Shown here one piece after another: positions 16,373 through 24,329 of a stretch of DNA of 64,000 nucleotides (the stretch's first letter is position 1; the number at the start of each line of letters is the position of its first letter). The stretch is from JAAYZH01 sp964479695 (lineage in GTDB: Bacteria > Bacillota > Clostridia > Saccharofermentanales > Fastidiosipilaceae). A program made the translations under genes and the position numbers. The stretch covers positions 62,001-126,000 of the forward strand of contig CAYZSO010000001.1 in the NCBI GenBank assembly GCA_964479695.1, written 5' to 3'. Under the pieces are notes generated by a model that was not told the DNA's origin, ran no database searches, and saw only the letters and a program-made list of their open reading frames with translations.

Positions 16373-17584
16373 ATGAAACGGATGATCCACACCCGGTCCG
16401 GGGGCGGCTTACGCCCTATAGAACAATTAATTAGCCTAGGTTTGGTGTTTGCTCTGCTCTTCCTGGTCTCTTGCCAGGGGGTAGCTACGGCTCATGCTCT
16501 ATCGCTCTACGGCAGCTATGGCAGTGATCTCGCGAGGAACATTGCCGGGGATTACCCTGTGCGGGTGGCAGGCACTTCAGCTGAAACACAGACGGCTGAC
16601 TTAATTTTTCGTGAGTTTGAGACCTTGGGCTATGTCCCTGAACGGCAGACCTTTTCTCTGCCGGACGGAGCCTCTTCCAGTAATATAATTGTCAGAATCC
16701 CGGGATCCGGTTTCGTAGCCAACGAGAGCCGCATCACAGAGTTGGATTATTCCATATATGGGAATAAGGCCCGTCCCGAAGATGGCCTCTTCACCAGGCA
16801 GGTGATTGTCGGTGCCCGTTATGACACAGATCCGGCCGCCTCTGCAGGGGCTGACGGTGTTTCGGATAATGCGAGCGGCATCGGTGCGCTCCTGACCTTG
16901 GCGCAAGAATTGAAACGAGCCCGCGTGGGTTATGACGTGATTCTGGTGGCCTTTGGCGGAGGCTTTGCAAACGAAGCAGGATCGTCTTTCTTTGTAAATT
17001 CTCTGAATGCTGAAGATCGGGCAATCACCGATACTTTTTATGAGTTCCGAAGCCTCGTGGGTGGGGCAAAACTCTATGCGAATGCCGGGCTCTCCTCTCT
17101 ATATCCCAATAATAAGTATATTCTGCGCCAGCCTCTTTATGAAGTGGCGACGATTGCGCTCTCAGAAGAAGTCTTGGGCCGCTCCGGCGTAGCCCTTTAT
17201 CAGAATCAATCGACTTTTCTCATTCCGAATCCGTTGGCGGGTGAAACGGCTCCTGGATCGGATTACGGTACGATCCCCGAAAATGTGGTTTTCCGGGAGA
17301 TCAGTTCCACACGCTCGGATTACCGCGCGTTTGACAGGATTGGCATTGCCTGCGTTCTGTTCGAATCCAGTGATTTCAATGCCAAGTCTTATGACGAACT
17401 GAAAGAGAATCCGGACCCTAACTATGCTTCGACAAACTATCTGGTTCGCGGCACTGACTTCGACAGCATCGCAAGTTTCGACCAACTTGCTGAGGCCGAT
17501 CTCATTCAACAGCGCATTAATGTTTCCGCCTTTCTGGTGCTTCGAGCGATTGAGAATGGTGTTCTGGGTTCGGACAGCCCGTAA
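16373..17584 (+). CDS. M28-like lipoprotein lacking most metal ligands
   Basis: The 403-residue protein has a lipoprotein signal (lipobox LVSC, Cys34) and the fold markers of M28 zinc aminopeptidases, such as the GVSDNASGIGALLTLAQEL segment with one metal ligand, Asp165. Other key positions are changed. The HxD motif is GARYDT (His to Arg149). The EE pair is FANEAG (general base Glu to Asn200). The Asp ligand region reads YEFRSLVGG. The final His motif SDH is RSDYRAF (Tyr317). It is thus predicted to be a catalytically dead, surface-exposed relative that may bind peptides or a partner. Context supports an envelope role: a degenerate PBP5-like gene lies divergently. The start is supported by GAGAGGA, seven bases upstream. 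Confidence 0.8.
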   Translation: MKRMIHTRSGGGLRPIEQLISLGLVFALLFLVSCQGVATAHALSLYGSYGSDLARNIAGDYPVRVAGTSAETQTADLIFREFETLGYVPERQTFSLPDGASSSNIIVRIPGSGFVANESRITELDYSIYGNKARPEDGLFTRQVIVGARYDTDPAASAGADGVSDNASGIGALLTLAQELKRARVGYDVILVAFGGGFANEAGSSFFVNSLNAEDRAITDTFYEFRSLVGGAKLYANAGLSSLYPNNKYILRQPLYEVATIALSEEVLGRSGVALYQNQSTFLIPNPLAGETAPGSDYGTIPENVVFREISSTRSDYRAFDRIGIACVLFESSDFNAKSYDELKENPDPNYASTNYLVRGTDFDSIASFDQLAEADLIQQRINVSAFLVLRAIENGVLGSDSP

Positions 17585-17605
17585 GGCTTCAGAGCCCTTG
17601 TAGGT

Positions 17606-17615
17606 GGCCAAAGCC
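17606..17615 (-). repeat. Intergenic copy of the iterated 10-mer
   Basis: GGCCAAAGCC lies in the 139-bp spacer between the M28-like gene and nfeD, followed by GCAGCCGGC. No protein constraint applies here, which supports selection at the DNA level. Confidence 0.8.
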
Positions 17616-17723
17616 GCAGCCGGCAACTTCATGTAACAGATATTCGACAAAAAAAGAGTGAAATGTTTCGGAAAATTTTTGCGTTTTGCGTAATAATTAG
17701 TGGTAGGAAGGAGGTGCCCTACT

Positions 17724-18173
17724 ATGCCGGAAATGTGGGTTATTTGGTTAATCTTATTTGTTGGATTTGTTGCTCTGGAATTTGCGACCGTGGCTCTGAT
17801 CAGTTTGTGGTTTGCCGCAGGTAGTTTAGTGGCCATGATTTTGGCGCTTTTAGGTTATGACTTGCAAGTTCAAATCATCGTAATGATTGTTGTATCCGTA
17901 GTACTTTTGGGTGTGTTCTTGGTTTTTCGTAAGAAGTGGCATATCGTGCCGCCTTCGAAACAAGCAACGAATGCGGATCGGCTTATCGGTCAAACAGGTG
18001 AAGTGATTCAGCTGATTGACCCGATCAATAATACCGGTCAAGTCCAGGTGAATGGCCAGATTTGGAGCGCACGCACAGACCTGAAGGAAGAAATTCCTGA
18101 GGGGACCTTGGTGCGAATCGTAGAATTACGAGGTGTGAAACTGGTTGTGAAACCGGCTCGATCTGACAAATGA
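17724..18173 (+). CDS. NfeD-family membrane protein (short form)
   Basis: This is a 149-residue NfeD1b-type protein. Two or three membrane helices occupy about 1-72, and a C-terminal OB-fold domain (about 88-145) carries GQTGEVIQLIDPINNTGQVQVNGQIWSA, typical of the family. The long form's ClpP-like protease domain is absent. NfeD proteins partner SPFH (stomatin/flotillin-like) membrane proteins, and such a gene follows after 50 bp. AAGGAGG at 17708-17714, nine bases from the ATG, fixes the start; the upstream GTG at 17700 would overlap that site. Confidence 0.9.
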   Translation: MPEMWVIWLILFVGFVALEFATVALISLWFAAGSLVAMILALLGYDLQVQIIVMIVVSVVLLGVFLVFRKKWHIVPPSKQATNADRLIGQTGEVIQLIDPINNTGQVQVNGQIWSARTDLKEEIPEGTLVRIVELRGVKLVVKPARSDK

Positions 18174-18223
18174 TCATTCTGAGGGAAGACTTTTGAGAAC
18201 GAAGTGAAGGAGATCTGTAAACT

Positions 18224-19183
18224 ATGAAACCAATCATCTATTTGTCGTCCATCCAACCCTTGCCGATCATTTTGATTGTGCTGGCGGTTTTGGTAGTTAT
18301 TATCGTCATTTCATCCATCCGAATTGTTCCGCAAGCTACGGTCTCGATCATTGAGCGTTTAGGCGCGTATCTCCGGACCTGGGAAACCGGCTTGCATTTC
18401 AAAGTACCGTTTATTGACCGCGTCGCCCGCCGGATCTCGCTCAAGGAACAAGTCGCTGATTTTAACCCGCAAGCGGTGATCACGAAGGATAACGTGACCA
18501 TCCAAATTGACACCGTCATGTTCTACCAGGTTACGGATCCCAAACTGTACAGTTATGGTATTGAGAATCCGATTCTGGCGATTGACAATCTGTCTGCCAC
18601 GACCCTGCGTAATATCATCGGTGATTTGGAATTAGACCAGACCTTAACTTCCAGGGATCTTATCAATACCAAGATGCGTATAATCCTGGATGAAGCAACC
18701 GATGCCTGGGGGATCAAGGTCAATCGAGTAGAGCTCAAGAATATTCTGCCGCCGCGTGAAATTCAGGATGCGATGGAGAAGCAGATGAAGGCTGAGCGTG
18801 AGAAACGTAAAGAAATTCTCATCGCGGAAGGAAATAAGCAAGCCGCCATCCTGAATGCGGAAGGTAAGAAAGAAGCGGCCATCCGCGAAGCGGAAGGTAA
18901 GAAGGAAGCGGCCATCCGCGAAGCCGAAGGTCAAGCCCAAGCTATCCGGGATATTTATTCCGCCAGAGCAGACGGTTTACAGATGATGAAGGACGTGCAT
19001 GCGGACCAGCCGCTCTTAGCGCTGCGAAGCATGGAAGCCATGGAAAAAGTGGCGGACGGTCAAGCAACCAAGATTATCATTCCGTCAGAGATGCAGAATC
19101 TGTCCTCGTTGGTCGCGGGCGTCCAGTCGGTCTGGAGTTCCCCCGATCCTACACCCGGTACCACGCCAGGCGGGCAGAAGTAG
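18224..19183 (+). CDS. SPFH/Band 7 (stomatin-like) membrane protein
   Basis: SPFH proteins form large rings at membranes and organise microdomains. The 319 residues comprise an N-terminal membrane helix (about 15-36), an SPFH domain (IVPQATVSIIERLGAYLRTWETGLHFKVPFID onward) and a charged coiled coil (about 180-245). The coiled coil contains an exact 11-residue duplication, GKKEAAIREAE twice, encoded by a 33-bp tandem repeat at about 18862-18927. The C-terminus is Pro/Gly/Thr-rich. It pairs with the upstream NfeD protein, as in yuaF-floT and qmcA loci. Only 12 bp separate it from the ATPase gene at 19196, so that ATPase and its partner may belong to the same transcript. Confidence 0.93.
   Translation: MKPIIYLSSIQPLPIILIVLAVLVVIIVISSIRIVPQATVSIIERLGAYLRTWETGLHFKVPFIDRVARRISLKEQVADFNPQAVITKDNVTIQIDTVMFYQVTDPKLYSYGIENPILAIDNLSATTLRNIIGDLELDQTLTSRDLINTKMRIILDEATDAWGIKVNRVELKNILPPREIQDAMEKQMKAEREKRKEILIAEGNKQAAILNAEGKKEAAIREAEGKKEAAIREAEGQAQAIRDIYSARADGLQMMKDVHADQPLLALRSMEAMEKVADGQATKIIIPSEMQNLSSLVAGVQSVWSSPDPTPGTTPGGQK
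18862..18927 (+). repeat. 33-bp tandem duplication inside the SPFH gene
   Basis: Two adjacent 33-bp units encode GKKEAAIREAE. They differ only at synonymous third positions. The unit keeps the heptad-like register of the coiled coil. Confidence 0.85.
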
Positions 19184-19195
19184 CGGGGAAGCCGG

Positions 19196-20443
19196 ATGCT
19201 GATTGGAATTTCGGTCAGAAGTTTTCGTATTCTGCGTGATGTCCGTTTGGGGGTCACGCAGAAAACGTTGTCTTCATTCCTGGAAGATGGGGCCAAGAGA
19301 CAGACAAGCCCGCCTCTTCGGCAGCTGGCTGTGCTGGTGGGCGATAACCGGAGCGGCAAATCGTCCCTTCTGGAGGCTCTGGCCTTTCTCAGAGACGCCG
19401 TGCTCTATGGTGCAGACAAGGCAAGCAAGATGGAACGCCGAGAAGGGCTGGATGACCTAGTTACAGAAGGTCTGGGTGAGGATTTTCGGATGGAACTTTG
19501 CTTCCTAACCGCTGACAGAACCCGGATCTATTCTTATACCGCTGTAATCGGGAGGCAAGATGAAGGCGCTTGTTTCAAGGAAGAGAATCTCAGACTTCTC
19601 CCTGTAACCGCCGACATTTTGGCCTACCTTGCCTTCGCGGACAAAGAGCCGCAAGACCTGCCCACAGAAACTTCGTGGGAGACGCTGCTTGAACGAGATG
19701 GAACCTGCGAAACAGGGGAGGAAAATGTACATTCGGCTTTGGCCCAAGCCACATACCGCGACCTGGAAGCGGGAGCCAAACATCTCTACAATTATTTATC
19801 GAATATATTTATCTTGCGTCCGGCGAAAGATGGCGATAACGGCTATGTTGACCTGAAGAAGCATGGCAAGGAGCCTGCTAAGTCTCCGGCGGAAGAACCT
19901 GAACTGGAGCGAGACGGAAGTAATATTCGCGAATGGCTGGCCTATTGGCGAACACATGACCCGGCATACTACCGCGCACTCAGCGACAAATTGAAGTCAA
20001 TCTTGCATATTGAGTACAAAGGTGGCATCAGCGAATGGCTGGGACGGCTTACCGGTGCCGAGGTAAATTTGTGCCTCATTATCGTCCTGCTTTCCAGTAA
20101 AGTTCACAAACCCTTGCTCTGTATTGAGAATCCGGATGCGGGACTTTTTCCGGACAAGGTGGATCTCTTGACCCGCGAAATGCGTGACTACACCCTGTTT
20201 AATCCGGACAGTCAACTGTTGATGACGACGATGCACATGAATCTGCTTGAGAGTATGTCTCCGGAAGAGGTGTGGGCTTTTACGCTGAATGGCAAGACTC
20301 ATACCGGCAGAGAAACACAAACGGATGAGAATGGGATTCCTCAGGTACGCGTTCGGTCGGCCTCCGAGGATCCGCTCATTATGGCAATGTATCGTGAAGG
20401 CATAGGCCTTGGAACGCTGCTCTACGGGGGTTACTTTGCCTGA
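19196..20443 (+). CDS. AAA_15/AAA_21-type (ABC/OLD-like) ATPase
   Basis: This is a 415-residue ATPase of the RecF/OLD-like type without a long coiled coil. It starts FSVRSF-like (ISVRSFRILRDVRL) and has Walker A GDNRSGKSS with Lys55. The C-terminal block contains the signature region EWLGRLTGAEVNL, Walker B LLCIENPDAGLFP and an H-loop TTMHMN. The catalytic Glu after Walker B is replaced by Asn and the signature lacks Ser, so ATP turnover could be slow. The next gene overlaps it and encodes a DUF4276/TOPRIM-like protein. ATPase-plus-TOPRIM pairs are a known architecture of anti-phage systems (OLD class 2, PARIS, Gabija-like), so a defence role is plausible but unproven. The weak GGGGAAG site suggests translation following the SPFH gene. 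Confidence 0.85.
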   Translation: MLIGISVRSFRILRDVRLGVTQKTLSSFLEDGAKRQTSPPLRQLAVLVGDNRSGKSSLLEALAFLRDAVLYGADKASKMERREGLDDLVTEGLGEDFRMELCFLTADRTRIYSYTAVIGRQDEGACFKEENLRLLPVTADILAYLAFADKEPQDLPTETSWETLLERDGTCETGEENVHSALAQATYRDLEAGAKHLYNYLSNIFILRPAKDGDNGYVDLKKHGKEPAKSPAEEPELERDGSNIREWLAYWRTHDPAYYRALSDKLKSILHIEYKGGISEWLGRLTGAEVNLCLIIVLLSSKVHKPLLCIENPDAGLFPDKVDLLTREMRDYTLFNPDSQLLMTTMHMNLLESMSPEEVWAFTLNGKTHTGRETQTDENGIPQVRVRSASEDPLIMAMYREGIGLGTLLYGGYFA

Positions 20444-21155
20444 AGAAGGAGTTTTTGAGAAAGAAATTTCCGAGATCGGAGTTTTACGGATCGAGGCTCT
20501 CGTTGAAGATCTGTCAGGAACGTATCTGATCCGTTCTTTGTTGCAGAATTATTTCAAGGAGCGGGAAGGAAAGAAGATCCCTTATGAAGTCTATCTGAGG
20601 CCCCACCGCGGGATCGGCACCTTGCCGACCGATCTGTCCTATCGCCCGAACCGCCACCATTATGGCCTGCTGAATTTGCTACCCGCGAAGCTTCGAGCGT
20701 ATGAACATTCCTTAGATAAAGAGCATTCCCTTCTGCTGATTGTTCTGGATGCCGACAAGAAAGACCCCGCAGAACTTCAATCCAGAATCAATCGACTGGT
20801 GGAGAAGCAAGCCCCTTCACTTGACCACGTTGTAGCTGTCGCGGTAGAAGAATTGGAAGCGTGGCTACTAGGGGATTTTACAGCGATCAAGAAGGCGTAC
20901 CCACAGGCGGATGAGAAAATCTACAAGCGCTACCGCCAAGATTCTATTTCCGGCACATGGGAACAGCTCGCGGAAATCATCTTGGGCAAAGCCTCCCGCT
21001 CCTTGATTCGGGCCGGTTACCCGGCTGTCGGTACCTATAAATGTGACTGGGCTGAGAAAATTTCCCCCAATCTTCAAGTTGGCCGCAATCGTTCGCCCAG
21101 CCTGCGGCGTTTTCTGACAGAATTAGATCAGGTTCTCGCAAGTCGAGAGCTGTAG
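20436..21155 (+). CDS. DUF4276/TOPRIM-like partner of the ATPase
   Basis: This protein has about 239 residues. The frame has no ATG or GTG near its beginning. TTG at 20436 (after GGGGG, overlapping the ATPase stop) is the likely start; TTG at 20409 is the other option. Features match DUF4276/TOPRIM-like proteins: an N-terminal VEDLSGTYLIRSLLQ in place of the VEGxTE motif, an LLIVLDADKKD strand with Asp105 and Asp107, VAVEELEAWLLGDFTAIKKAYP, and a terminal NRSPSLRRFLTEL. The TOPRIM Glu and DxD would bind Mg2+ in a nuclease. The 8-base overlap with the upstream ATPase indicates translational coupling and a joint complex. Family assignment rests on these motifs only. Confidence 0.72.
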   Translation: MPEEGVFEKEISEIGVLRIEALVEDLSGTYLIRSLLQNYFKEREGKKIPYEVYLRPHRGIGTLPTDLSYRPNRHHYGLLNLLPAKLRAYEHSLDKEHSLLLIVLDADKKDPAELQSRINRLVEKQAPSLDHVVAVAVEELEAWLLGDFTAIKKAYPQADEKIYKRYRQDSISGTWEQLAEIILGKASRSLIRAGYPAVGTYKCDWAEKISPNLQVGRNRSPSLRRFLTELDQVLASREL

Positions 21156-21167
21156 GAAGAGAGTTCT

Positions 21168-22328
21168 ATGATCCTTTTGCCCTGGCAGGAGGTTTCTCCT
21201 GCCCATATTTATATCCACATTCCGTATTGTCTGAAGAAATGCCCTTACTGCGATTTCGTATCCTACTGTCTCGCAGATGCTGCGTTATCTATGGACTCCT
21301 ACACAGATTTACTCTTGTCAGAGATTCGGGGAGCGCTTCAGGATGAGTCTGAGGTGCCGATTACGACGATCTATTTCGGCGGCGGCACCCCTTCCATTCT
21401 GTCGGCTGATCAGCTGATCGCCATTCTCACAGAGATCAGGAAGCATCGGGTTTTGGCAACGGATTGCGAAATCACCTTGGAGATGAATCCGGGTACGCGA
21501 GACTCTCAGGACTTGGGTCGGCTCTTTGCTGCAGGCTTTACCCGTTTATCGATCGGACTTCAGACTACATCGAATGAGAGGCTTCGCAGGCTGGGGCGAA
21601 TTCACTCGGTCGAGGATTATTTGGCGACGCTGGCAGAAGCGCGCCGGGTGGGTTTCCAGAATATCAGCACCGATCTCATGAGCGCGCTGCCCTATGAAAC
21701 CATGGAAGATGTGGAAGAAGATCTAGATTTCCTGCTAACACTGGATTTGCCGCATGTCTCGATTTATTCACTCATTGTGGAAGAAGCTACGCCATTTGGG
21801 CAGTTATACCGCGAAGGTGAGGCGCCACTTCCTGATGACAAGACGGAACGGGCGATGTACCACCTGATTCGTGAGCATCTGAGCAGCGCCGGTTTGGAGC
21901 CTTACGAGATCAGTAACCTGGCCAAGCCGGGTTTCGAGAGCCGGCATAATTTGGCGTATTGGCGAGGGGAGAGCTATTATGGCTTCGGTGCGGGGGCATC
22001 TTCTTATGTATTTGGCCAAAGACGCACGAATCCAGCCTCCTTGGAGGATTATGCTGCCCAGATCAGTCAGGGTTTGGAGGCTGCTGTGGAAGAGGTCATT
22101 GATCAGGCGGAGGCTGAGAAGGAATTTTATATTTTTCGATTGCGCATGGCGGAAGGGTTTTCCGAAGAAGAATTTCAAGTGCGATTCGGCCAAAAGATCC
22201 CTGATCGGGTCAAGGAAATCCTGACAAAATTCGTGGCGGATGGTTTGCTGACTTCTGACGGCAAACGCTGGATGTATACGAAGAAAGGTTTGGATTATGC
22301 AGACCTCGTTGCACGCGAATTAATCTAG
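21168..22328 (+). CDS. hemW: HemW-like radical SAM protein
   Basis: HemW is a radical SAM protein related to coproporphyrinogen III oxidase HemN; in bacteria it acts as a heme chaperone and not as the oxidase. The 386 residues include Cys21-x3-Cys25-x2-Cys28 (CLKKCPYC), the GGGTPS motif, and the typical YEISNLAKPGFESRHNLAYWRGESYYGFGAGAS block. The first cluster motif lacks the extra Cys that HemN uses (CxxxCxxCxC). It is located 5' of hrcA, a common order in Bacillota. Whether this organism makes or uses heme is not shown here; a second, different HemN-family gene, hemZ, lies at 48624. Confidence 0.93.
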   Translation: MILLPWQEVSPAHIYIHIPYCLKKCPYCDFVSYCLADAALSMDSYTDLLLSEIRGALQDESEVPITTIYFGGGTPSILSADQLIAILTEIRKHRVLATDCEITLEMNPGTRDSQDLGRLFAAGFTRLSIGLQTTSNERLRRLGRIHSVEDYLATLAEARRVGFQNISTDLMSALPYETMEDVEEDLDFLLTLDLPHVSIYSLIVEEATPFGQLYREGEAPLPDDKTERAMYHLIREHLSSAGLEPYEISNLAKPGFESRHNLAYWRGESYYGFGAGASSYVFGQRRTNPASLEDYAAQISQGLEAAVEEVIDQAEAEKEFYIFRLRMAEGFSEEEFQVRFGQKIPDRVKEILTKFVADGLLTSDGKRWMYTKKGLDYADLVARELI

Positions 22329-22395
22329 TTGTTTTTTTGTTCGAAAAAATATAACAATTGTTCATAAGCAATTTTTATTTTCGGGCGATTTTAAA

Positions 22396-22424
22396 TTGAC
22401 TTTATTTGTCCTTTACTCCATAAT
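22396..22424 (+). promoter_or_regulatory. Sigma-A promoter of the heat-shock operon
   Basis: TTGACT (-35) at 22396-22401 and CATAAT (-10) at 22419-22424 are 17 bp apart. The CIRCE operator starts 5 bp downstream, as is usual for the HrcA regulon. Confidence 0.8.
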
Positions 22425-22428
22425 ACTT

Positions 22429-22455
22429 TTAGCACTCGGGTATTGAGAGTGCTAA
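22429..22455. promoter_or_regulatory. CIRCE operator (HrcA binding site)
   Basis: A perfect CIRCE inverted repeat is present: TTAGCACTC, a 9-base spacer, then GAGTGCTAA. HrcA bound here represses the hrcA-grpE-dnaK-dnaJ operon until heat or unfolded protein removes it. It also predicts autoregulation of hrcA. Confidence 0.98.
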
Positions 22456-22476
22456 TTTCTTGAGGAGGAGAATGTT

Positions 22477-23526
22477 ATGAGTCTAGGTGACAGACAACAA
22501 TGGGTTCTGAAGTCCGTGGTGGATACCTTTGTCAGTACGGCAGAGCCGGTTGGTTCCAAGCTCATTGCCGCGCAAGCGGATTCTCCTGTCAGCTCCGCTA
22601 CGGTACGCAATGAGATGGCCGAACTGGAGGCTCAGGGTTACCTGGAGCAGCCGCACACCTCGGCGGGACGCGTTCCCACAGATAAGGGCTATCGCGAGTA
22701 TGTTGATCACTTGATGAATCCGGGAGAATTGCCGGATCAGGAGAAGAAGGAACTTCGAGCGAATTTTGAAGTCGATTTCTACGAAGTGAAGGATTTACTC
22801 AAGAGAGCTACGACGCTTCTGTCAGAGAGCACCGGCTATGCGACGGTGACCGTAACGCCTACGATTGACAATTCCTACATCACGCAGGTGAAAATGTTAT
22901 CCATAGAGCCGGGAAGGGTTCTGATTGTTGTTGTGCTTTCGGCTGGTGTCGTTCGTGACCGAGTCGCGAGAATCAGTGATCTGATTACTTCCGAGGATCT
23001 GCAGTTGATTGCCAGAACACTCGAGGATAATTTGCGCGGCGTTAAGGTAGAGGAAGTGACACTCGTTGGTGTGGAGCAGGCAATGTCCGGTGTGGCCCTG
23101 CCTGATCCGGCGTTGAATCAGATTCTTTATGAGACCTATGTCGCGATCAAACAAGCGGATCAGCTTGATGTCTACATGGAAGGCGTCCAGAAACTTTTTA
23201 TACAACCGGAATTCCGCGAACCTGCGGAGGTGCACCGAGTCTATAACGCCTTACAAACAGATGGCATGATTACGGGTTACCTGACCTCGCAGAATGGGAT
23301 AAGAGGAGAACATCCTTTTATGATTCGCATCGGCCAGGAAATCGAGGTGGAGGGCATGGAGGCTTGCTCGCTGGTTACGACAACGTATCAACTTGGTGAG
23401 AGACTTCACGGCCAGATCGGTGTAATAGGACCCAGGAGAATGGAATATGAGAAGGTCATCCCCAGAATCACTTTCATTCGCGAGAGTGTGAAACAATATT
23501 ATGATGCACAAGCATCAGATACCTGA
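22477..23526 (+). CDS. hrcA: Heat-inducible transcription repressor HrcA
   Basis: HrcA represses class I heat-shock genes by binding CIRCE; a perfect CIRCE lies 21 bp upstream. The 349 residues have an N-terminal winged helix (LKSVVDTFVSTAEPVGSKLIA, SSATVRNEMAELEAQGYLEQPHTSAGRVPTDKGYR), a GAF-like dimerisation region and the C-terminal SLVTTTYQLGERLHGQIGVIGPRRMEYEKVIP block, all standard. GAGGAGG, eight bases before the ATG, gives a strong start. It leads the operon hrcA-grpE-dnaK-dnaJ-prmA. Confidence 0.97.
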   Translation: MSLGDRQQWVLKSVVDTFVSTAEPVGSKLIAAQADSPVSSATVRNEMAELEAQGYLEQPHTSAGRVPTDKGYREYVDHLMNPGELPDQEKKELRANFEVDFYEVKDLLKRATTLLSESTGYATVTVTPTIDNSYITQVKMLSIEPGRVLIVVVLSAGVVRDRVARISDLITSEDLQLIARTLEDNLRGVKVEEVTLVGVEQAMSGVALPDPALNQILYETYVAIKQADQLDVYMEGVQKLFIQPEFREPAEVHRVYNALQTDGMITGYLTSQNGIRGEHPFMIRIGQEIEVEGMEACSLVTTTYQLGERLHGQIGVIGPRRMEYEKVIPRITFIRESVKQYYDAQASDT

Positions 23527-23560
23527 CCTTGTAAATTGATAACAAATAGCAGGAGGCAGT

Positions 23561-24301
23561 ATGACAGAGAAAGATAAGGACGAGACGTTTGACCTGACGG
23601 AAGAGCAGAACACCCCGGAGCCTGAGGCGGAAACGAAGGCATCTGCGGAAGATTCGGAAGGTGCCGTTGAAGAGACGGGAGAGACAGAACCGGAAGAAGA
23701 ATCGGCGGAGCAAGAACCGGCAGAGACAGCCAGTGCTGAGGAAGAGCCGGAAGAGGCTCAAGAGAGCAAGGGCGTTAAGAAGTTTTTCAAGAAGGAAACA
23801 GTCAGTTTGGCAAAATATGAGGAAGCCTGTAAACAACTTACGAAGGCGCATGAAGAGATTGAGAGTCTGAAGGAGAGCAGACTTCGCTTAATGGCGGAGT
23901 ATGACAACTACAAGCGCCGTACACAGAGAGAAAAAGATCATCTTTACAGTGATTCTGTAGCGGATGTGACGAAGGATTGGCTTCCGGTGCTGGATAGTTT
24001 GGAGAGGGCGGCTTTGGCCGTGGACCAACTGGACGAAGACAGCGATGAAGATATGATTCAACGCACGGCGGATGGTGTCGCACTGATCACGAAACAGGCG
24101 GCAGCGGTCATGGAGAAACTGGGAGTGAGAGAGATTGAAGCCCTGGGGAAACCGTTTGACCCTGTCTACCACGAAGCGGTCATGCGTGCTGACGCGAGCG
24201 ATGAAGATATAGAACCTAATACAATTATAGAAGTGTTTGAAAAGGGTTACATTTACGGCGACCGTGTCATCAGACATAGCGTTGTGAAGGTAGCAAATTG
24301 A
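23561..24301 (+). CDS. grpE: GrpE nucleotide exchange factor
   Basis: GrpE releases ADP from DnaK. The protein has 246 residues, longer than usual because of an N-terminal region of about 75 residues very rich in Glu and Ala (TEPEEESAEQEPAETASAEEE). It is probably disordered. The conserved part follows: a long coiled coil (KYEEACKQLTKAHEEIESLKESRLRLMAEYDNYKRRTQREK) and the beta domain ending EKGYIYGDRVIRHSVVKVAN. CAGGAGG supports the start. Copy 24010 of the iterated 10-mer encodes RAALAV. Confidence 0.96.
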   Translation: MTEKDKDETFDLTEEQNTPEPEAETKASAEDSEGAVEETGETEPEEESAEQEPAETASAEEEPEEAQESKGVKKFFKKETVSLAKYEEACKQLTKAHEEIESLKESRLRLMAEYDNYKRRTQREKDHLYSDSVADVTKDWLPVLDSLERAALAVDQLDEDSDEDMIQRTADGVALITKQAAAVMEKLGVREIEALGKPFDPVYHEAVMRADASDEDIEPNTIIEVFEKGYIYGDRVIRHSVVKVAN

Positions 24302-24329
24302 AGTAAGGTCTCAAGGAGGAAAAAATTAT

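Noticed and set aside
18224..21155. Reading the SPFH-ATPase-DUF4276 stretch as a mobile genomic island
   Set aside because: No integrase, tRNA junction, flanking repeats or composition change was seen; codon use looks like that of the neighbours.
22329..22395. Terminator after hemW
   Set aside because: The T-rich DNA lacks a GC-rich stem; only a weak A/T hairpin can be drawn.
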